Shown here in pieces: positions 52,017-63,785 of a stretch of DNA of 64,000 nucleotides. The position numbers and the translations under genes were made by a program. Every line of letters begins with the position of its first letter. The first letter of the stretch is position 1. Source of the DNA: Ecdyonurus torrentis (lineage: Eukaryota > Arthropoda > Insecta > Ephemeroptera > Heptageniidae). The notes under the pieces were generated by a model. It was not told where the DNA came from and searched no databases. It saw only the letters and a program-made list of their open reading frames with translations. Location: contig OX439128.1 of assembly GCA_949318235.1 (NCBI GenBank), positions 50,716,491 through 50,780,490 of the forward strand, given 5' to 3'.

Positions 52017-52352
52017 AGCCATAGACCACATAAAACAACATGTGCTTTTTAATGAATAAACACAAAATGGGATCTTCAAAACTGATGAAATTTTTTACCA
52101 GGATGTTAATTTAGCCCCACGAGAGAGCGTGAAATAACTGTAAAGTATGCAATTTGCGTGAAAATTCATGTTTATGACGTCAGAAACATGCAAAAATTAG
52201 TATGAAAATGTTGTGCGGGTTGCATAAATTGAATTTTCTGATCACTGCTACGGGGATACTGTTAGGTTTTGATACAAACTAATGTTATTTATGTAAATCC
52301 CATCAAGTGTTTTGTGATATAAATGCTTATGTTTTTCTCTGGTCTATTCCTT
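52017..52352 (+). repeat. Family D element, copy D1 (PIF/Harbinger-like MITE, 336 bp)
   Basis: Starts AGCCATAGACCACATAAAAC and ends 'ttctctggtctattcctt'. The ends are inverted around the core ATAGACC. It is flanked by TAA on both sides (52014-52016, 52353-52355). It shares nearly all its sequence with D2, including 'gccccacgagagagcgtg' and 'catgtttatgacgtcagaaa'. One TGACGTCA octamer lies at 52175. Confidence 0.85.
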
Positions 52353-52744
52353 TAACGCTTCGGTCAGATTTATTCGAGACCCGTGTACGTACGAAAAAAA
52401 AAAAAAATCATATAAATTAAATTTTAATTTAAATAAGAGAGGTGGGGACATCTTTCACAAGCGTAGCCAAAATTAGTATTTCAAAGAGTTTACTTTAAAA
52501 AAAAAAAATTAGTGTGTACGTTTTTTTTTTTTTTTTTTTTCCCCCTATATTTTTTACTATTACTCATGTACAAAAATCATACACCAAGATCTTGGCCTTA
52601 TCGGTTGGTTCTTTATTCTATATAGTATTAATCATAGACTAAGTCTATGGTATTAATCATATGATTTTAATTTGTTTTTAATTTATGTATTTATTATTTG
52701 AAATTTGTAGGGCATACAATCGTGATATTTTTTAGGAAATCTAC

Positions 52745-53300
52745 GTACGGATATATAAAAAAAAAATACGTTATTTATGTTGCTAAACTGGAATTGCATA
52801 AATAATTACAAATTATGCTGTAAAATATACATATGATAATGATATTATATTCAACATAAGCATTATTATATAATTCAACATTAATGAAAATAAATAATTT
52901 GCTACAGGGTCTATGCATTTATGTTAAAGTCGACGTCATGTTAGATCACTCAATAACATGGGTGGCATATAGAAAAATAAATCATTTTGCCAGTTTAAAA
53001 ACACTGTGCAATATTTTTGAGAGCATTGATGCTGCTAACAGGTTAAATTAGTTTCTCAAGTATGCAAGAAAAATAACAGTAACAAAAAACAACAACCAAT
53101 TTTTCAAAGAAAATAGCCAAAAACAATGTTTATCCTATGCTGAGCAATGTTATTCATTACTCCAGTGTGGCGTCGAAGCGCATTAAATATGACGTCATTA
53201 GCATACACCCTATATAGTACAATTTCAAAAATATTAAATCATAACAAAATTTATGCTATATTGATTATGATATGGACTGTTACATATATTTTCCCGTGTG
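52745..53300 (+). repeat. MITE family A, copy A10, split by family E copy E2
   Basis: The left part (52745-52890) carries 'aatacgttatttatgttgct' and 'aaactggaattgcataaat'. The right part (53221-53300) carries 'aaatttatgctatattgatt' and ends 'ttttcccgtgtg'. The two parts complete each other once E2 is removed. Confidence 0.6.
52902..53220 (+). repeat. MITE family E, copy E2 (nested in A10)
   Basis: Matches E1 through 'caatatttttgagagcattg', 'aacaggttaaattagtttct' and 'ctatgctgagcaatgttatt', and ends 'tgacgtcattagcatacacc' and 'ctatatagtac'. It is non-coding. Confidence 0.75.
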
Positions 53301-54040
53301 TTGAATAAATTAAAAATTCGCTTAAATGCGCTTTAATATAAATGCAATCCTATATAATAAGATGACAATTTACTTTTGATTTCAAATTAAATATTGATAT
53401 AAACCACCAATGTATTGAACAATTAACATTGTCTGTTTTTGGATAAATAATAAACAAATATTAAATCAAAATATCATATATACAAATCTATTACGTATTT
53501 AGTATGATAAATTTCTGACATTTCATATTTGATATATTAATGTACATAATGACAATAGCACATGATGCATACTGCGTTGAGTCAATATTGACACAGCAAT
53601 CGAGTGCGAAGAGTGTTTTTCACGTTATCGAGCTGTGTACACATTATCACCGCGTGTGGAAGAACAAAATTCATCATGTTAATTAATTTAATTCATTTAT
53701 TTTAAATGTAATTACTTAAGATATATAATTATAAAAGCACAGAAAAAGAGAACATTTTGCGGTGAAAAACACTAGCCGTCTTCTCTCCGTATACCTTTTA
53801 TTATTATTATTATTATTATTGTTAGAGGGTATACTATAATATAATACATAAGTAAATAAAAAGATTTTTTATATTAGTATGTTTTTATACTGTGTGTATA
53901 AACACTAGTCTAATGCTTATCAACTTTATATATACATATATATTTTTTTAAGATTTGAAGTTTAAAAGGGTTAATTTAATTCTTTTAAAGATTAAAGAGT
54001 AAACAAATAAATTTTAAATTAGATAAATAGAAAATGTTAA

Positions 54041-54356
54041 AGAAGTAGAACACCTTGAACAAAAAAAACGTGTCATTATATTTTAATATACCTAAATATC
54101 AACGTTGATTTGCCCGGAGTCATTGATTTCTAATTTATTTTCCACTCAAAAAAATGGCAGCTGCGGGTTTATGACGTCACAGCTCACTGTAACACGCGCG
54201 TGGAAACAGGCGAGCTGTGACGTCATAAACCCGCAGTTGACATTTTGTAAACGGAAAATAAATTAGAAATCAGTGACTCCGATCAAATTAACGTTGATAT
54301 TTTGTTATGTTAGGATATTATACATGTTTTCTTTTGTTCAAGGTGTTCTATGCCTT
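54041..54356. repeat. MITE family C, copy C3 (fullest copy, 316 bp)
   Basis: Starts AGAAGTAGAACACCTTGAAC and ends 'gttcaaggtgttctatgcctt'. It is flanked by TAA on both sides (54038-54040, 54357-54359). The arms pair over most of their length. Two TGACGTCA octamers (54172, 54218) face each other across the centre. Confidence 0.85.
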
Positions 54357-55390
54357 TAATTAAAAATGCGTATCATGATTTTAACACCATATAGTTAAAT
54401 TTTAAAATTAAAGATCTTTCGTTTACGCGGAACCGTATTTTACGGAAGAAAGTGATATCCTGTACAGCAAAGTTACTCGTCACCATTACAAAACTAAAGC
54501 TCCACTATTATGCAAGGTCACTTAACAACATATAGTTAAGCAGTATAGACTCTGATAACAACAAAATATGCCAATTATGTTGTAGAACTTAAAACAATGT
54601 ATGACACGTTTGTAATAATATATACCATATACAAAAACTTGCGCCAGATTTTTTAATGTTATTCTTATGAGAATAACTTGCGCTGCATTTCAAATGTTAA
54701 AATATATTATCACAGTCGTGTGTACTACCCACTAATAAATATGTGAATTTCCTTTTTTTTTTTTTTCCCCCTTACAGATATAATTAAACACATTTTCTTT
54801 ATTATCAAATCATACTTTATGAAAAATTATTCCATCCATTCCCACCATCAAAGATATACGTATAAACATCACTCTTAAATCAATGAATATTCATGTTACG
54901 TTCTTTCCTTTTATATATTTTTATGATATAAAAATATAAAACGTTTATATAGAAATGTTTAGAAGTCAAAGCGGAACTAACGTGTTAAAAACAAAGGAGA
55001 GATATCATCAATATTTAGATTTTAATCCGTATAGCAAAGCGCTTTATATGAACAGAACTGAGTGTTTTTTTAATATATTATATTTTTAATTAAAAAACAC
55101 GTGTTTCATTTTATTCCATTGACTTTTTTTTTTTAATCACTCATGTCTTTTTCCTTCCTTATTTCTTCATTAGAAAATAATGACATTATTTAAATAAATG
55201 TTTGAGTCTTATATGAGCTTTTACTGATAAGAAAAATATGTCGTTATCAATGAGCTACGTTATCACTTATCATAACAGAGTGTGACATGCTAGAAATATA
55301 AAGACGAGTAAAAGTGGTTTGTAATGTTTACATGCGTGATAAATGTGTAATTAGTCTAAAAAAAAGTAGATAAAAAAAATAAACTTGCTA

Positions 55391-55978
55391 TACCGTATAC
55401 CGTGGGGTGACTTTGGCCTTCTGAATTGACTGGGCAACATTTCACAAATTATTTACTCCCTATATGCTCATAAAAACGTGAAAACAAAAACTAAGGTAAA
55501 GCTCAATTTTTGGGTAATGGTGCACTATAGTTCGTTCTGCAAACTGTACACAAATATTGAGGAAGCTTCGATATTTTTCCTTTGTTAGGAACATCTGATC
55601 ATGACGTCACTACCTGTTTACGACGTTTATTTTATATGTATGGTTGATCATTGTTATTTCTTCGTTTAGACAAATAAACAAAACTACAAAAAAAAAAAAA
55701 AAAAAAAAAAAACAGTGCTCAACAGCGACTTATATTTATCGGCTCTCGGCTCAAAAAAACAATCTAAACCAAAATGAACGTATCTATTGTTTGGGGCAGC
55801 CAATCATTGTTAAGCAGCCTTAATATATTTTTTACAGCGCAAACTATATTATATAATATATATTTATATTACATTTTTATGAGCTACTAAGTTCTAGAGT
55901 AACTTGAGTAAATGGTAGCTACTATATAAGAGTAAATTGTTTTTGAAAGTTTGCCCAAAGTCACCCCACTTGACGGTA
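55391..55978. mobile_element. TIR element, family K, about 590 bp
   Basis: Left end TACCGTATACCGTGGGGTGACTTTGGCC. Its inverted partner on the right reads TACCGTCAAG then TGGGGTGACTTTGGGC from the outside inward. The interior is not palindromic and has a poly-A run (55688-55711) and one TGACGTCA (55602). A TA target duplication is possible but cannot be separated from the TIR. No transposase frame is present. Confidence 0.7.
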
Positions 55979-57564
55979 AATGTATGTATACAGGACAGGG
56001 ACAGTATAATTATATAAGAGAGGTCTATAATTTTGACATTGACAGTTGATGATTTGTATTATTGATTTGATCAAAACAAAAGAGAGGATGGGTGTGAGCA
56101 AAAAAAAAAAAAAAAAAAAAAAAATGTCGTCATATTGTTATCATCGCGTGCTTCAATACTAGACTTTTATATTTTTACAACATTTTTATATATAAAAGCA
56201 TATAGCAGAAAAACAAAACTTATTATTTTATTTTTGTTCTATTTTTGTTATAGTGATATAAAATAATTTGTGTTACACAGAAAAAAAAAACGTATGTTGT
56301 TTTTTTTATTTTAACCAGAGGCAATTTTATTTCATTGCTCTGGGATTAAAAAAATATAATAATAATTACATCAATTTAAAAGTAAAAATGTGAAAAAAAC
56401 ACAAAAACATTTTAATAATTAAAATGATATAATTATAATACATTTATTAGCTATAATAACATATATAAAATTATTACATTAAATACTCTATTTTAATAAT
56501 AAGCTCATTTATAGATTTAATTTTATTAACTAAATATTATAAAACTAAATAATAATGTATAATATAAAATAATATTATTTTATATATATGATTGAAAATA
56601 TTTATATTAATTATATAAACTGGTGGTGTACATATTATATAGTTTATAAATTTATTATTTAATGACACAGATTTAAATTTATTATATTATATATATATTT
56701 TTCTGTTCTAGGGATAATAATAGTGTTTGTGTTTTTTTATTTATTTATTATGGGGTGTAGATATTGGACATATTGTTTGTGGTAAATCATATCGTTGTAT
56801 AAAGTATGTTTATTGTCGGTGTGTATATAAAGTATTGATTTGCTTTGTGTTGAGAGTTGAGAGAGAGAGAGAGAGATCGGTACACTGCCTCTCTGATCGA
56901 AATCAAAAACAAAAACACACGCAAAATTCCCTCCTCTTCTCCATGCATAAAAAAAAAAATATCATTCCTCTATACATATATATGTATAAAAATATATAAA
57001 TGCAAATTTTATCGAGTTAGGGATTTTTTTTTGTATTATATGGATAGAGAGGAAATAAAAATAAAATATTATGTTAAAAGAGAGGAGAGAGAAAAAAAAT
57101 CATTGAAATATTATTTATTTATAGTATTACTTGATTGCTTTTCAACTTGTATTAAATATATGGTAAATGATGATTCTTTTTTAATAATTTGAGTACCGGT
57201 ATTTTTTTTATTTTTATTAATATAATTTGATTTATGAGGTATATATAATATATTGAATGACAGAATACTTTTTATTTAATTTTTAAGAGGTTTATATAAT
57301 ATGACATGTTTCTTGCTTATTGATCAGTGAGATTAAATAAAGTGAAGTGCTTCATTCTGCTAACTACGTTTTAATTTGTTTTTATTGTGAAGGAGTACCA
57401 AATTAATTTACCAATACGTCGTGAAATCATGATAATGTGAACGTGCGGAAAAATTGATAAGTTTTGAAGAATGATAAGCTGTCAGTGGGTGTTGACGGCG
57501 AAGTGAGATAGCCAATTACAGGTGACGCGTGAAAAGCAAAAACAAAGAAAAAACAAAAATGCTA

Positions 57565-57788
57565 CTTCAGTACATAAATCCTGTATATATATTGCAATAG
57601 GTAAACATTAGCCTGGAACAGGTGGTGATATACTATACAATACTACCTAATGCAGGTAAAAACTACTATAATATACAATAAAGGTGTTACCTGATGAAAT
57701 GTCACCTGAAATAGGTATATCAATACCTGTTTCAGGTTAATATTTACCTATTGCAATTTACAGGATTCTTTTTACCTGCTGTTAGTAT
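57565..57788. repeat. MITE family G, copy G2
   Basis: The left end 'aatcctgtatatatattgca' with 'ataggtaaacattagcctgg' pairs with the right end 'aatatttacctattgcaatt' and 'acaggatt'. The centre has 'tgtcacctgaaataggtata' and 'tacctaatgcaggtaaa'. Several CACCTG/CAGGTG hexamers, the Snail/ZEB-type E-box, occur in this copy. Confidence 0.75.
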
Positions 57789-58513
57789 AGTAATTTTCTT
57801 CTGTGCCATTTTTATAGCAAGAAAATTTCATAAATGTTCATTAATAATCAAAATAATCATACTAATGTTTTTGTTATTAAATTATGCGATTATGGAAACT
57901 AAAATTGGTCTTGCTTATTGAGAAATCGAATATATCTTCTTTACTGTTGCGGTTTTATATAAGAAAACCACTGGCGCAGAGGTCACAATAATAAACACAC
58001 TTTATAATGACATTATTATTATTTAGTGTATAAAAAATTATAACATATCGTACAATTTTCATGAAAGAAAATATTGTGCTGTAACAGCCGCTAGCCAAAT
58101 GATGTTTTGTTTTATACCACGGGTGAACAAGAGCTTGTTTTCAACTACAATATTGTGAAATCAATGTTTTGTCGACGATATAATACGGTGAACACAAGTT
58201 ATCACAATCACTTACAGCGCTTTTGAAATAGATCATCTGAACAACAAAAATAAAATACAATAGTATCAATGGTACAAGAATTGTGATTGGTTTGATTAAA
58301 TAATCAATTAATCAATAAATCTCGTTGAGTGTCCCATACTTTATCAAGTTCACAAGATCTTATTTAGTCTCTATTATTTTGAATAATATAGGATAATAAA
58401 ATGACTAATAAAAATTATGATTATTTTGAGAACTTATATTTTTTATATTTATTGTTTTGTTCAAAAGTTTTGTCCAATGTGAGTGATTAACGTAGTTGAT
58501 GTTTGTGTTTCAG
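57789..58513. other. Last 725 bp of intron 1
   Basis: AT-rich and without a recognised repeat. It ends with the acceptor 'gatgtttgtgtttcag'. Confidence 0.6.
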
Positions 58514-58846
58514 AACGCGGTGAAGAAGCATTCTGAGAAGCACCACCAGGCAAGACATAACAACCACCTCCTGAATCATCAACAGCAGGCTCAACAACAA
58601 CAACAACAACAAGCAGCCGAGACAACACACCCTGCATCGCGAGGTACCAAGTCAGGCAAACATAACTCCAGTGCAGGCACAGGGGCAGAAGCCTTGCAGG
58701 TCTCTCTCAAATCTGGTACTCCTCTACAACCCCCTGGTTCTCCAGCGAGGGTGAACCATGTGAACCACTTGCATCATCATCTCAACAATCACCATAGCAA
58801 TGGTTTGCACGCAGCTTTGCATCCTTCGCCCACCAATGGCATTCAG
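58514..58846 (+). CDS. AUTS2: AUTS2-like protein, exon 2 (111 residues, Gln/His-rich)
   Basis: This is a phase-0 exon between 'gtgtttcag' and CAG|GTGAGT. It starts NAVKKHSEKHHQARHNNHLL. Joined to exon 1 this gives SYEDLE-NAVKKH, which lines up with the FEALE-KDVALK junction I recall for human AUTS2, so no exon seems to be missing between them. A Gln run follows (QQQAQQQQQQQ, exon residues 24-34), then a Ser/Gly-rich spacer with 'KSGKHNSSAGTGAE', a Pro-rich PLQPPGSPA and a His/Asn-rich block (NHVNHLHHHLNNHHSNGLH, about 79-97). Base composition is far GC-richer than the intron. Low-complexity His and Gln tracts also occur in vertebrate AUTS2, though elsewhere in the protein. The apparent extension MMFVFQ upstream and VSYNRVYIRMTSY downstream are intron read-through. 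A MITE begins about 4 bp past the donor. Confidence 0.85.
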
Positions 58847-58850
58847 GTGA

Positions 58851-59500
58851 GTTATAATAGGGTATATATACGCATGACGTCATACTGATTGTGCTTCGAC
58901 TCCATATTGAAGCAATGAATAACACTGTTCAAGCCATAGACCACATAAAACAACATAATGCTTTTTAATGAATAAACACGAAATGGGATCTTCAAAACTG
59001 TTAACAATTTTTACCAAAATGTTAATATAGCCCCACGAGAGAGCGTAAAAAAACTGTAAAGTATGCAATTTGCGTGAAAATTCATGTTTATGACGTCAGA
59101 AACATGCACAAATTAGTATGAAAATGTTGTGCGGGTTGCATAAATCGAATTTTCTGATCACTGTTACGGGGCTACAGTTTGGTTTTGAGAAAAACTAATG
59201 TTATTTATGTAAATCCCATCAAGTGCTTTGTGATATAAATGCTTATGTTTTTCTCCGGTCTATTCCTTTCAGCATAGGACAAACGTAATTCTTGACTATT
59301 TTCTTTAAAAAACTAGTTTTATTATTATTATTTTTCTCGCGTACTTGATAACCTAATTCAACCTGTTAACAGCAACAATATACTCTCAAAAATATTTCCA
59401 AGTATTTTTAAACTCTTTGAGTCAATTTCCCATACCAGCTCATGTTATTTAGTGCTCGCATATGGCGTTGACTTTAAACCACCATATAGTTATACTATTT
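58851..59500 (-). repeat. MITE family E, copy E3 (reverse orientation, split by D2)
   Basis: The reverse complement aligns with E1 and E2 along its length: 'gttataatagggt' against 'gtactatatagggt', then 'atgacgtcat', 'aatgaataacactgttca', and after D2 'gcataggacaaacg', 'aacctgttaacagcaacaat' and 'tatttagtgctcgc'. It starts within the first few bases of intron 2. The right end is near 'accaccatatagttatacta'. Confidence 0.78.
58932..59268 (+). repeat. Family D element, copy D2 (nested in E3), TCA duplication
   Basis: Starts AGCCATAGACCACATAAAAC and ends 'ttctccggtctattcctt'. It is flanked by TCA at 58929-58931 and 59269-59271. E2 provides the empty site (reverse complement 'acattgctcagcataggata'), so the 3-bp duplication can be read directly. 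Confidence 0.88.
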
Positions 59501-60097
59501 AGATCTATATTATACTGCATGCCTGTTCTGTTTATTCTTGAATGACGTCACAGTCTCGGTGAAATGGACCGTGAAAGTTTCATTGCATACGTTTTAATCT
59601 TCGATTTTAAATTGAAATCAGAAGTGAGATTTTTTTATTTTTTTATGTCGAAAGGAGTGTATAAATTTTATTTTATAATTTTTATATACTTATACAGATA
59701 TAATTTCAAGTATAATTGTTGTAAGACGTAATATGCAAGACGCAATTGTTGTCATGCTAATAGATTTGATCGGTTAATTATATGGAAAAGATCGAGTCCC
59801 AATTATTATCACTCTGAAATATATTAAGTTAAGCATTTTTGATGCCACCATTGAGTCCAATTGAGTCCAATCGTATACCCTGGGTATCCAAAGTTTCAAG
59901 TCTGCTAGCTTAATTGGTTCAGAAGATAATAATTTTTTTTAAGTTTTCATTAACACATCTGCCAACAATTGAGACCTGCCAACAACTGGGTCTGGACTAC
60001 ATTATCACAAAAGATATCTTATAAAAATTAAAGTAAACTTTTAAGACAGATGTTTAATTGTGGTCCTATAGTAAGTAATTGTAAAGAGGAAGGTGGG

Positions 60098-60135
<38 letters not shown>

Positions 60136-60257
60136 AGCAAAATAAAACAACTTTTTCAGTTACTGTATTGAGTGACGCACACGTCTGAACGTTGAAAAAA
60201 TTTAATTAAAAAAAATATATATATTCGTATTCAGGCAACACTATCTCAAAACTTTAC

Positions 60258-60281
60258 TCTCTCTCTCTCTCTCTCTCTCTT
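60258..60281. repeat. (CT)n microsatellite, short
   Basis: About 24 bp of CT in intron 2. Confidence 0.9.
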
Positions 60282-60864
60282 TCTTCAAATATATTATCAA
60301 AATTTCCAAAATAAATTTAATGTCTTTGCCATTCATCCATAGAGTAATCATTATTGAAACAATCAAACTTGCAAAACAACATTCATTAATAACAAAATTA
60401 AAGGCAAATATATTGAAATATTAAAACCAATAATTTATACACACGACTGAAAGTAAACATAATTCATATCAAACCTTATATTATTTAAAAGGTATATATT
60501 ATAATATATTTTTTAAATGGATAATTGTAGGTAATTTATATTACTGTGAAAAATAAATAAATTATATAACTGTCGATTTAATTGTATATAAGAATTGACA
60601 GAGATAAATGAAGTATGAAATATATTTGCCGTGTGTGTAGATAGTATAATAATAATAAAAGAAAGTGTTTTTTTGTATAACATATTATATACACCTGTAC
60701 TCATAAAAGAATGACGCTTGTCATTACCGGAAATACATGCTATTTTTATGCAGTCAAATTATAGTTTACGTGTACATCGTTACGTCTGTTTGCCTGTATC
60801 GTTATACTTACAGTATATAATATCATACATAAAAGAGTGTGCTTGCAATCTTTTCTCCCGTGGC

Positions 60865-60895
<31 letters not shown>

Positions 60896-61219
60896 CTCCT
60901 TCTTCTTCTTTCATTGCAGTGTTCAGTGAGGTGTCTTATCTTCATCTTTCTCTCTCTCTCTCTTCTTTTTTTTTTTACCGCAAGAAAAAATGTGTTATAT
61001 CATTTTTTTTTTTTCTTCTTCTTTTTCTCCCACTCTCTCTTTATACTCGCAATAAGTTTTGCAGTTCTTTTACACAAATCTGTTTTTAAAATCGAATCAA
61101 TATTCAAAACAAGTCTGTTCATTTTTTATTTTATATAAATATATAAATGTATAGCGTACACTTTACCGCAGTATAACCGTTTGTTGAAAAACTAACATTG
61201 GAACTGGAATAAATTATCT

Positions 61220-61322
<103 letters not shown>

Positions 61323-62241
61323 ACTTCTATTATGTATACATTGTTAGAGTGTTTCATTAAACAACTAAATATAATTATGCAAAAAAAAAAAAAAAAAAGT
61401 ATAGTGTAATTTAATTAGTCGTTATCGGTACTATACTGTGTTTGATTAAATAATAGTATAAACACAAGAGAAAAAATACTATATAAAATAAATGTCTGGC
61501 TCTATAATTGAAACTTTTTTTTAGTTGTTTTAAAAGACAAAATAATAATTTTTAAAAAATTAAATACAAATATTTTGTTTATTTTAGTTTAATATTTTGA
61601 TAAATAAAATAATTGGCAAAGTTTTCTTCTTCTATATTTATTTTGCAAACTATATAATATTTGCAGAGTGATGCTGTATAAATATTTTACTTTATACCAA
61701 GAAACGAAATATATATATATTTATATACTTGACGAGCAATTTTTAGTGATATTATTTGACATTTTTAGCACTTGAACATTTTTTTTTTTTTTTTTAACTC
61801 GCCAAACATCATGTCAAATAAAATAACGAAATTTCTTTGAAGTTTTGCAACTTGTGAAAAATAGCATGTAATTTAAAATTTATACGAGTAAAGAGGATTA
61901 AAAATATACTTTACATACATTAACTTATTTTTATATATTTTTAAATTATAACTAACATTTCAACTTCATTTTTTTTTCACTCGTCTTATATGTATTTAAA
62001 TTATTATTCAACCTTTTTTTTTTTTTCTCTCACTTATAATTTTTTTTTATTAATATTTTCATTTCTGTTTTCAATTAAAGTAATAAACTAAACGAGAGAG
62101 AGAGAGAGAGAGAGAGTATGAAATTGGAGTTAATTTAATGTGAAAGCAATCATGTGAACGGTTTATATATTAAGTAAATTTTATTAAAGGTGCTCAGTTA
62201 TAATTATAGTAGCTCATCATACGACTCACTGAATATCGCTT

Positions 62242-62245
<4 letters not shown>

Positions 62246-62297
<52 letters not shown>
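62246..62297. repeat. (CT)n microsatellite
   Basis: About 52 bp of CT in intron 2, 550 bp upstream of exon 3. Confidence 0.95.
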
Positions 62298-62299
<2 letters not shown>

Positions 62300-62851
62300 T
62301 GTATATATATATATACTTCATCCCTCGCGCGAACTTGAGAGATAGAGTTAACGTTTCATTATTCACGACAGCCGTATAAAGTTCGCTCCGACGGTAATTG
62401 AGGCTTGAAAGTCATTAGCAAGCAGCATAGTGAAAGACTAAAGATCAATTCATGGTGGGCTGTTGTGAGATGTTGAAGAGCTTTTCCTACCTTTACTTCA
62501 AACTTTACTGTTTCACATCATGCAAATTTCTATCTAGTGTATGTTAGTCCGACCAACCGACCGACCGACACAACGGATCACAACTAAAATACCGCACATT
62601 ATATAGTTTTATCATTATTATTATTATTAAACATGTGTTTCCATCATCCATTGTTGGCGCCAGAGGGCAGGGCGTAGCGGTAAAACCACGTGGTTAGGGT
62701 TGTGACCGATAGGTGTCTCATTCTTTTTCTTTAGTCCAGAATTAACCCTTTTTTTTATTATTATTTTTAATATTATCGTCAGGTAATATAATTCATATTT
62801 TATGTTAACATTTTTTATATTTTTGACATGATATGTTTTGTATGTTGATAG

Positions 62852-63013
62852 GGATGTTACCCACCCCCTCTGGTGCACGACTCTGGTGGTGCTACGAGTG
62901 GGGGGTCAACTGGACAGGGGGCTGAAAGACTCAATGGTCCCTCTGGAGTGTCATGCAGGGAGCAATTGCTAGCGTCGATTAAAGACGGATCGCGGGACGA
63001 CCGACTTAGTGAT
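62852..63013 (+). CDS. AUTS2: AUTS2-like protein, exon 3 (54 residues)
   Basis: This is a phase-0 exon between 'tgttgatag' and GAT|GTAAGT. It reads GCYPPPLVHDSGGATSGGST, continues with NGPSGVSCREQLLAS and ends IKDGSRDDRLSD. The closing SRDDRLSD resembles the SSRERLSD segment of human AUTS2, which there is followed by a GYFCDSDSD-type acidic block. The next exon, outside this window, would be expected to carry that block. The first half is Gly/Ser-rich and probably disordered. The coding part is GC-rich compared with the intron. The joined exons 1-3 give a 249-residue N-terminal portion. The frame continuing into VSILYN past the donor is intronic. Confidence 0.82.
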
Positions 63014-63044
63014 GTAAGTATTTTATATAATGTAACTTTTGAAT

Positions 63045-63285
63045 ATAATTCGTACACTAAAAAAATTAGGTACGTAATTTATGCTGGCATTAAATAATTT
63101 CAATATATTATACATGCAGTGTTGCTTTTTTTTTGTAATAACATTCATATGAGTAATATTGCTGAACATCTTATCATGCTATGTAGTATCATCGCTGTAC
63201 AATATAGAGTAAATTATGTTATGTATAAATTTTACTGCATTGAAGTATAGCATAATTATTACGTATTTATTTTTAGTATGAAGGT
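63045..63285 (+). repeat. MITE family A, copy A11
   Basis: Starts near 'cgtacactaaaaaaattagg' with 'gtacgtaatttatgctggca' and ends with 'tagcataattattacgtatt'. It lies about 32 bp downstream of the exon 3 donor. Diverged; boundaries approximate. Confidence 0.55.
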
Positions 63286-63540
63286 ACAGAGACTGTGATG
63301 TAAAATTTTACTCTCTTGACATTATGACAGTGTGTCATGTGTCATGTATTACATACATAATAATGTACAGTGCAACTTAGTTACGCGGATCTATTTACAA
63401 CATTTTAAATTTTATTTGAGCATTTACTGCTTTGCTATGAAGTTAAATATAGTGACTTTGCTGAGTAGCTTTATTTCTGTAGCAGTTAAAAGTTAGTTTG
63501 CTGTATAGCATAGTTTAGACAACAGAGTTAAATCTTCAGT

Positions 63541-63785
63541 CCTTTCCTTTCCTTTCCTTTCCTTTCCTTTCCTTTCCTTTCCTTTCCTTTCCTTTCCTTT
63601 CCTTTCCTTTCCTTTCCTTTCCTTTCCTTTCCTTTCCTTTCCTTTCCTTTCCTTTCCTTTCCTTTCCTTTCCTTTCCTTTCCTTTCCTTTCCTTTCCTTT
63701 CCTTTCCTTTCCTTTCCTTTCCTTTCCTTTCCTTTCCTTTCCTTTCCTTTCCTTTCCTATCCTTTCCTTTCCTTTCCTTTCCTTT
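63541..63785. repeat. (TTTCC)n pentanucleotide array plus poly-T
   Basis: About 49 tandem copies of CCTTT with one visible substitution (CCTAT at 63756-63760), followed by about 25 T residues. Confidence 0.97.

Noticed and set aside
58496..58513. Residues MMFVFQ as the N-terminal part of exon 2
   Set aside because: They translate the 'ttgatgtttgtgtttcag' acceptor region, and the exon is phase 0 from 58514.
62873..63097. Exon 3 frame as a stand-alone small gene
   Set aside because: It is bounded by AG at 62850-62851 and GTAAGT at 63014, and its frame continues that of exons 1 and 2. The minus-strand frames over it (62627-62878, 62857-63057) are shadows.
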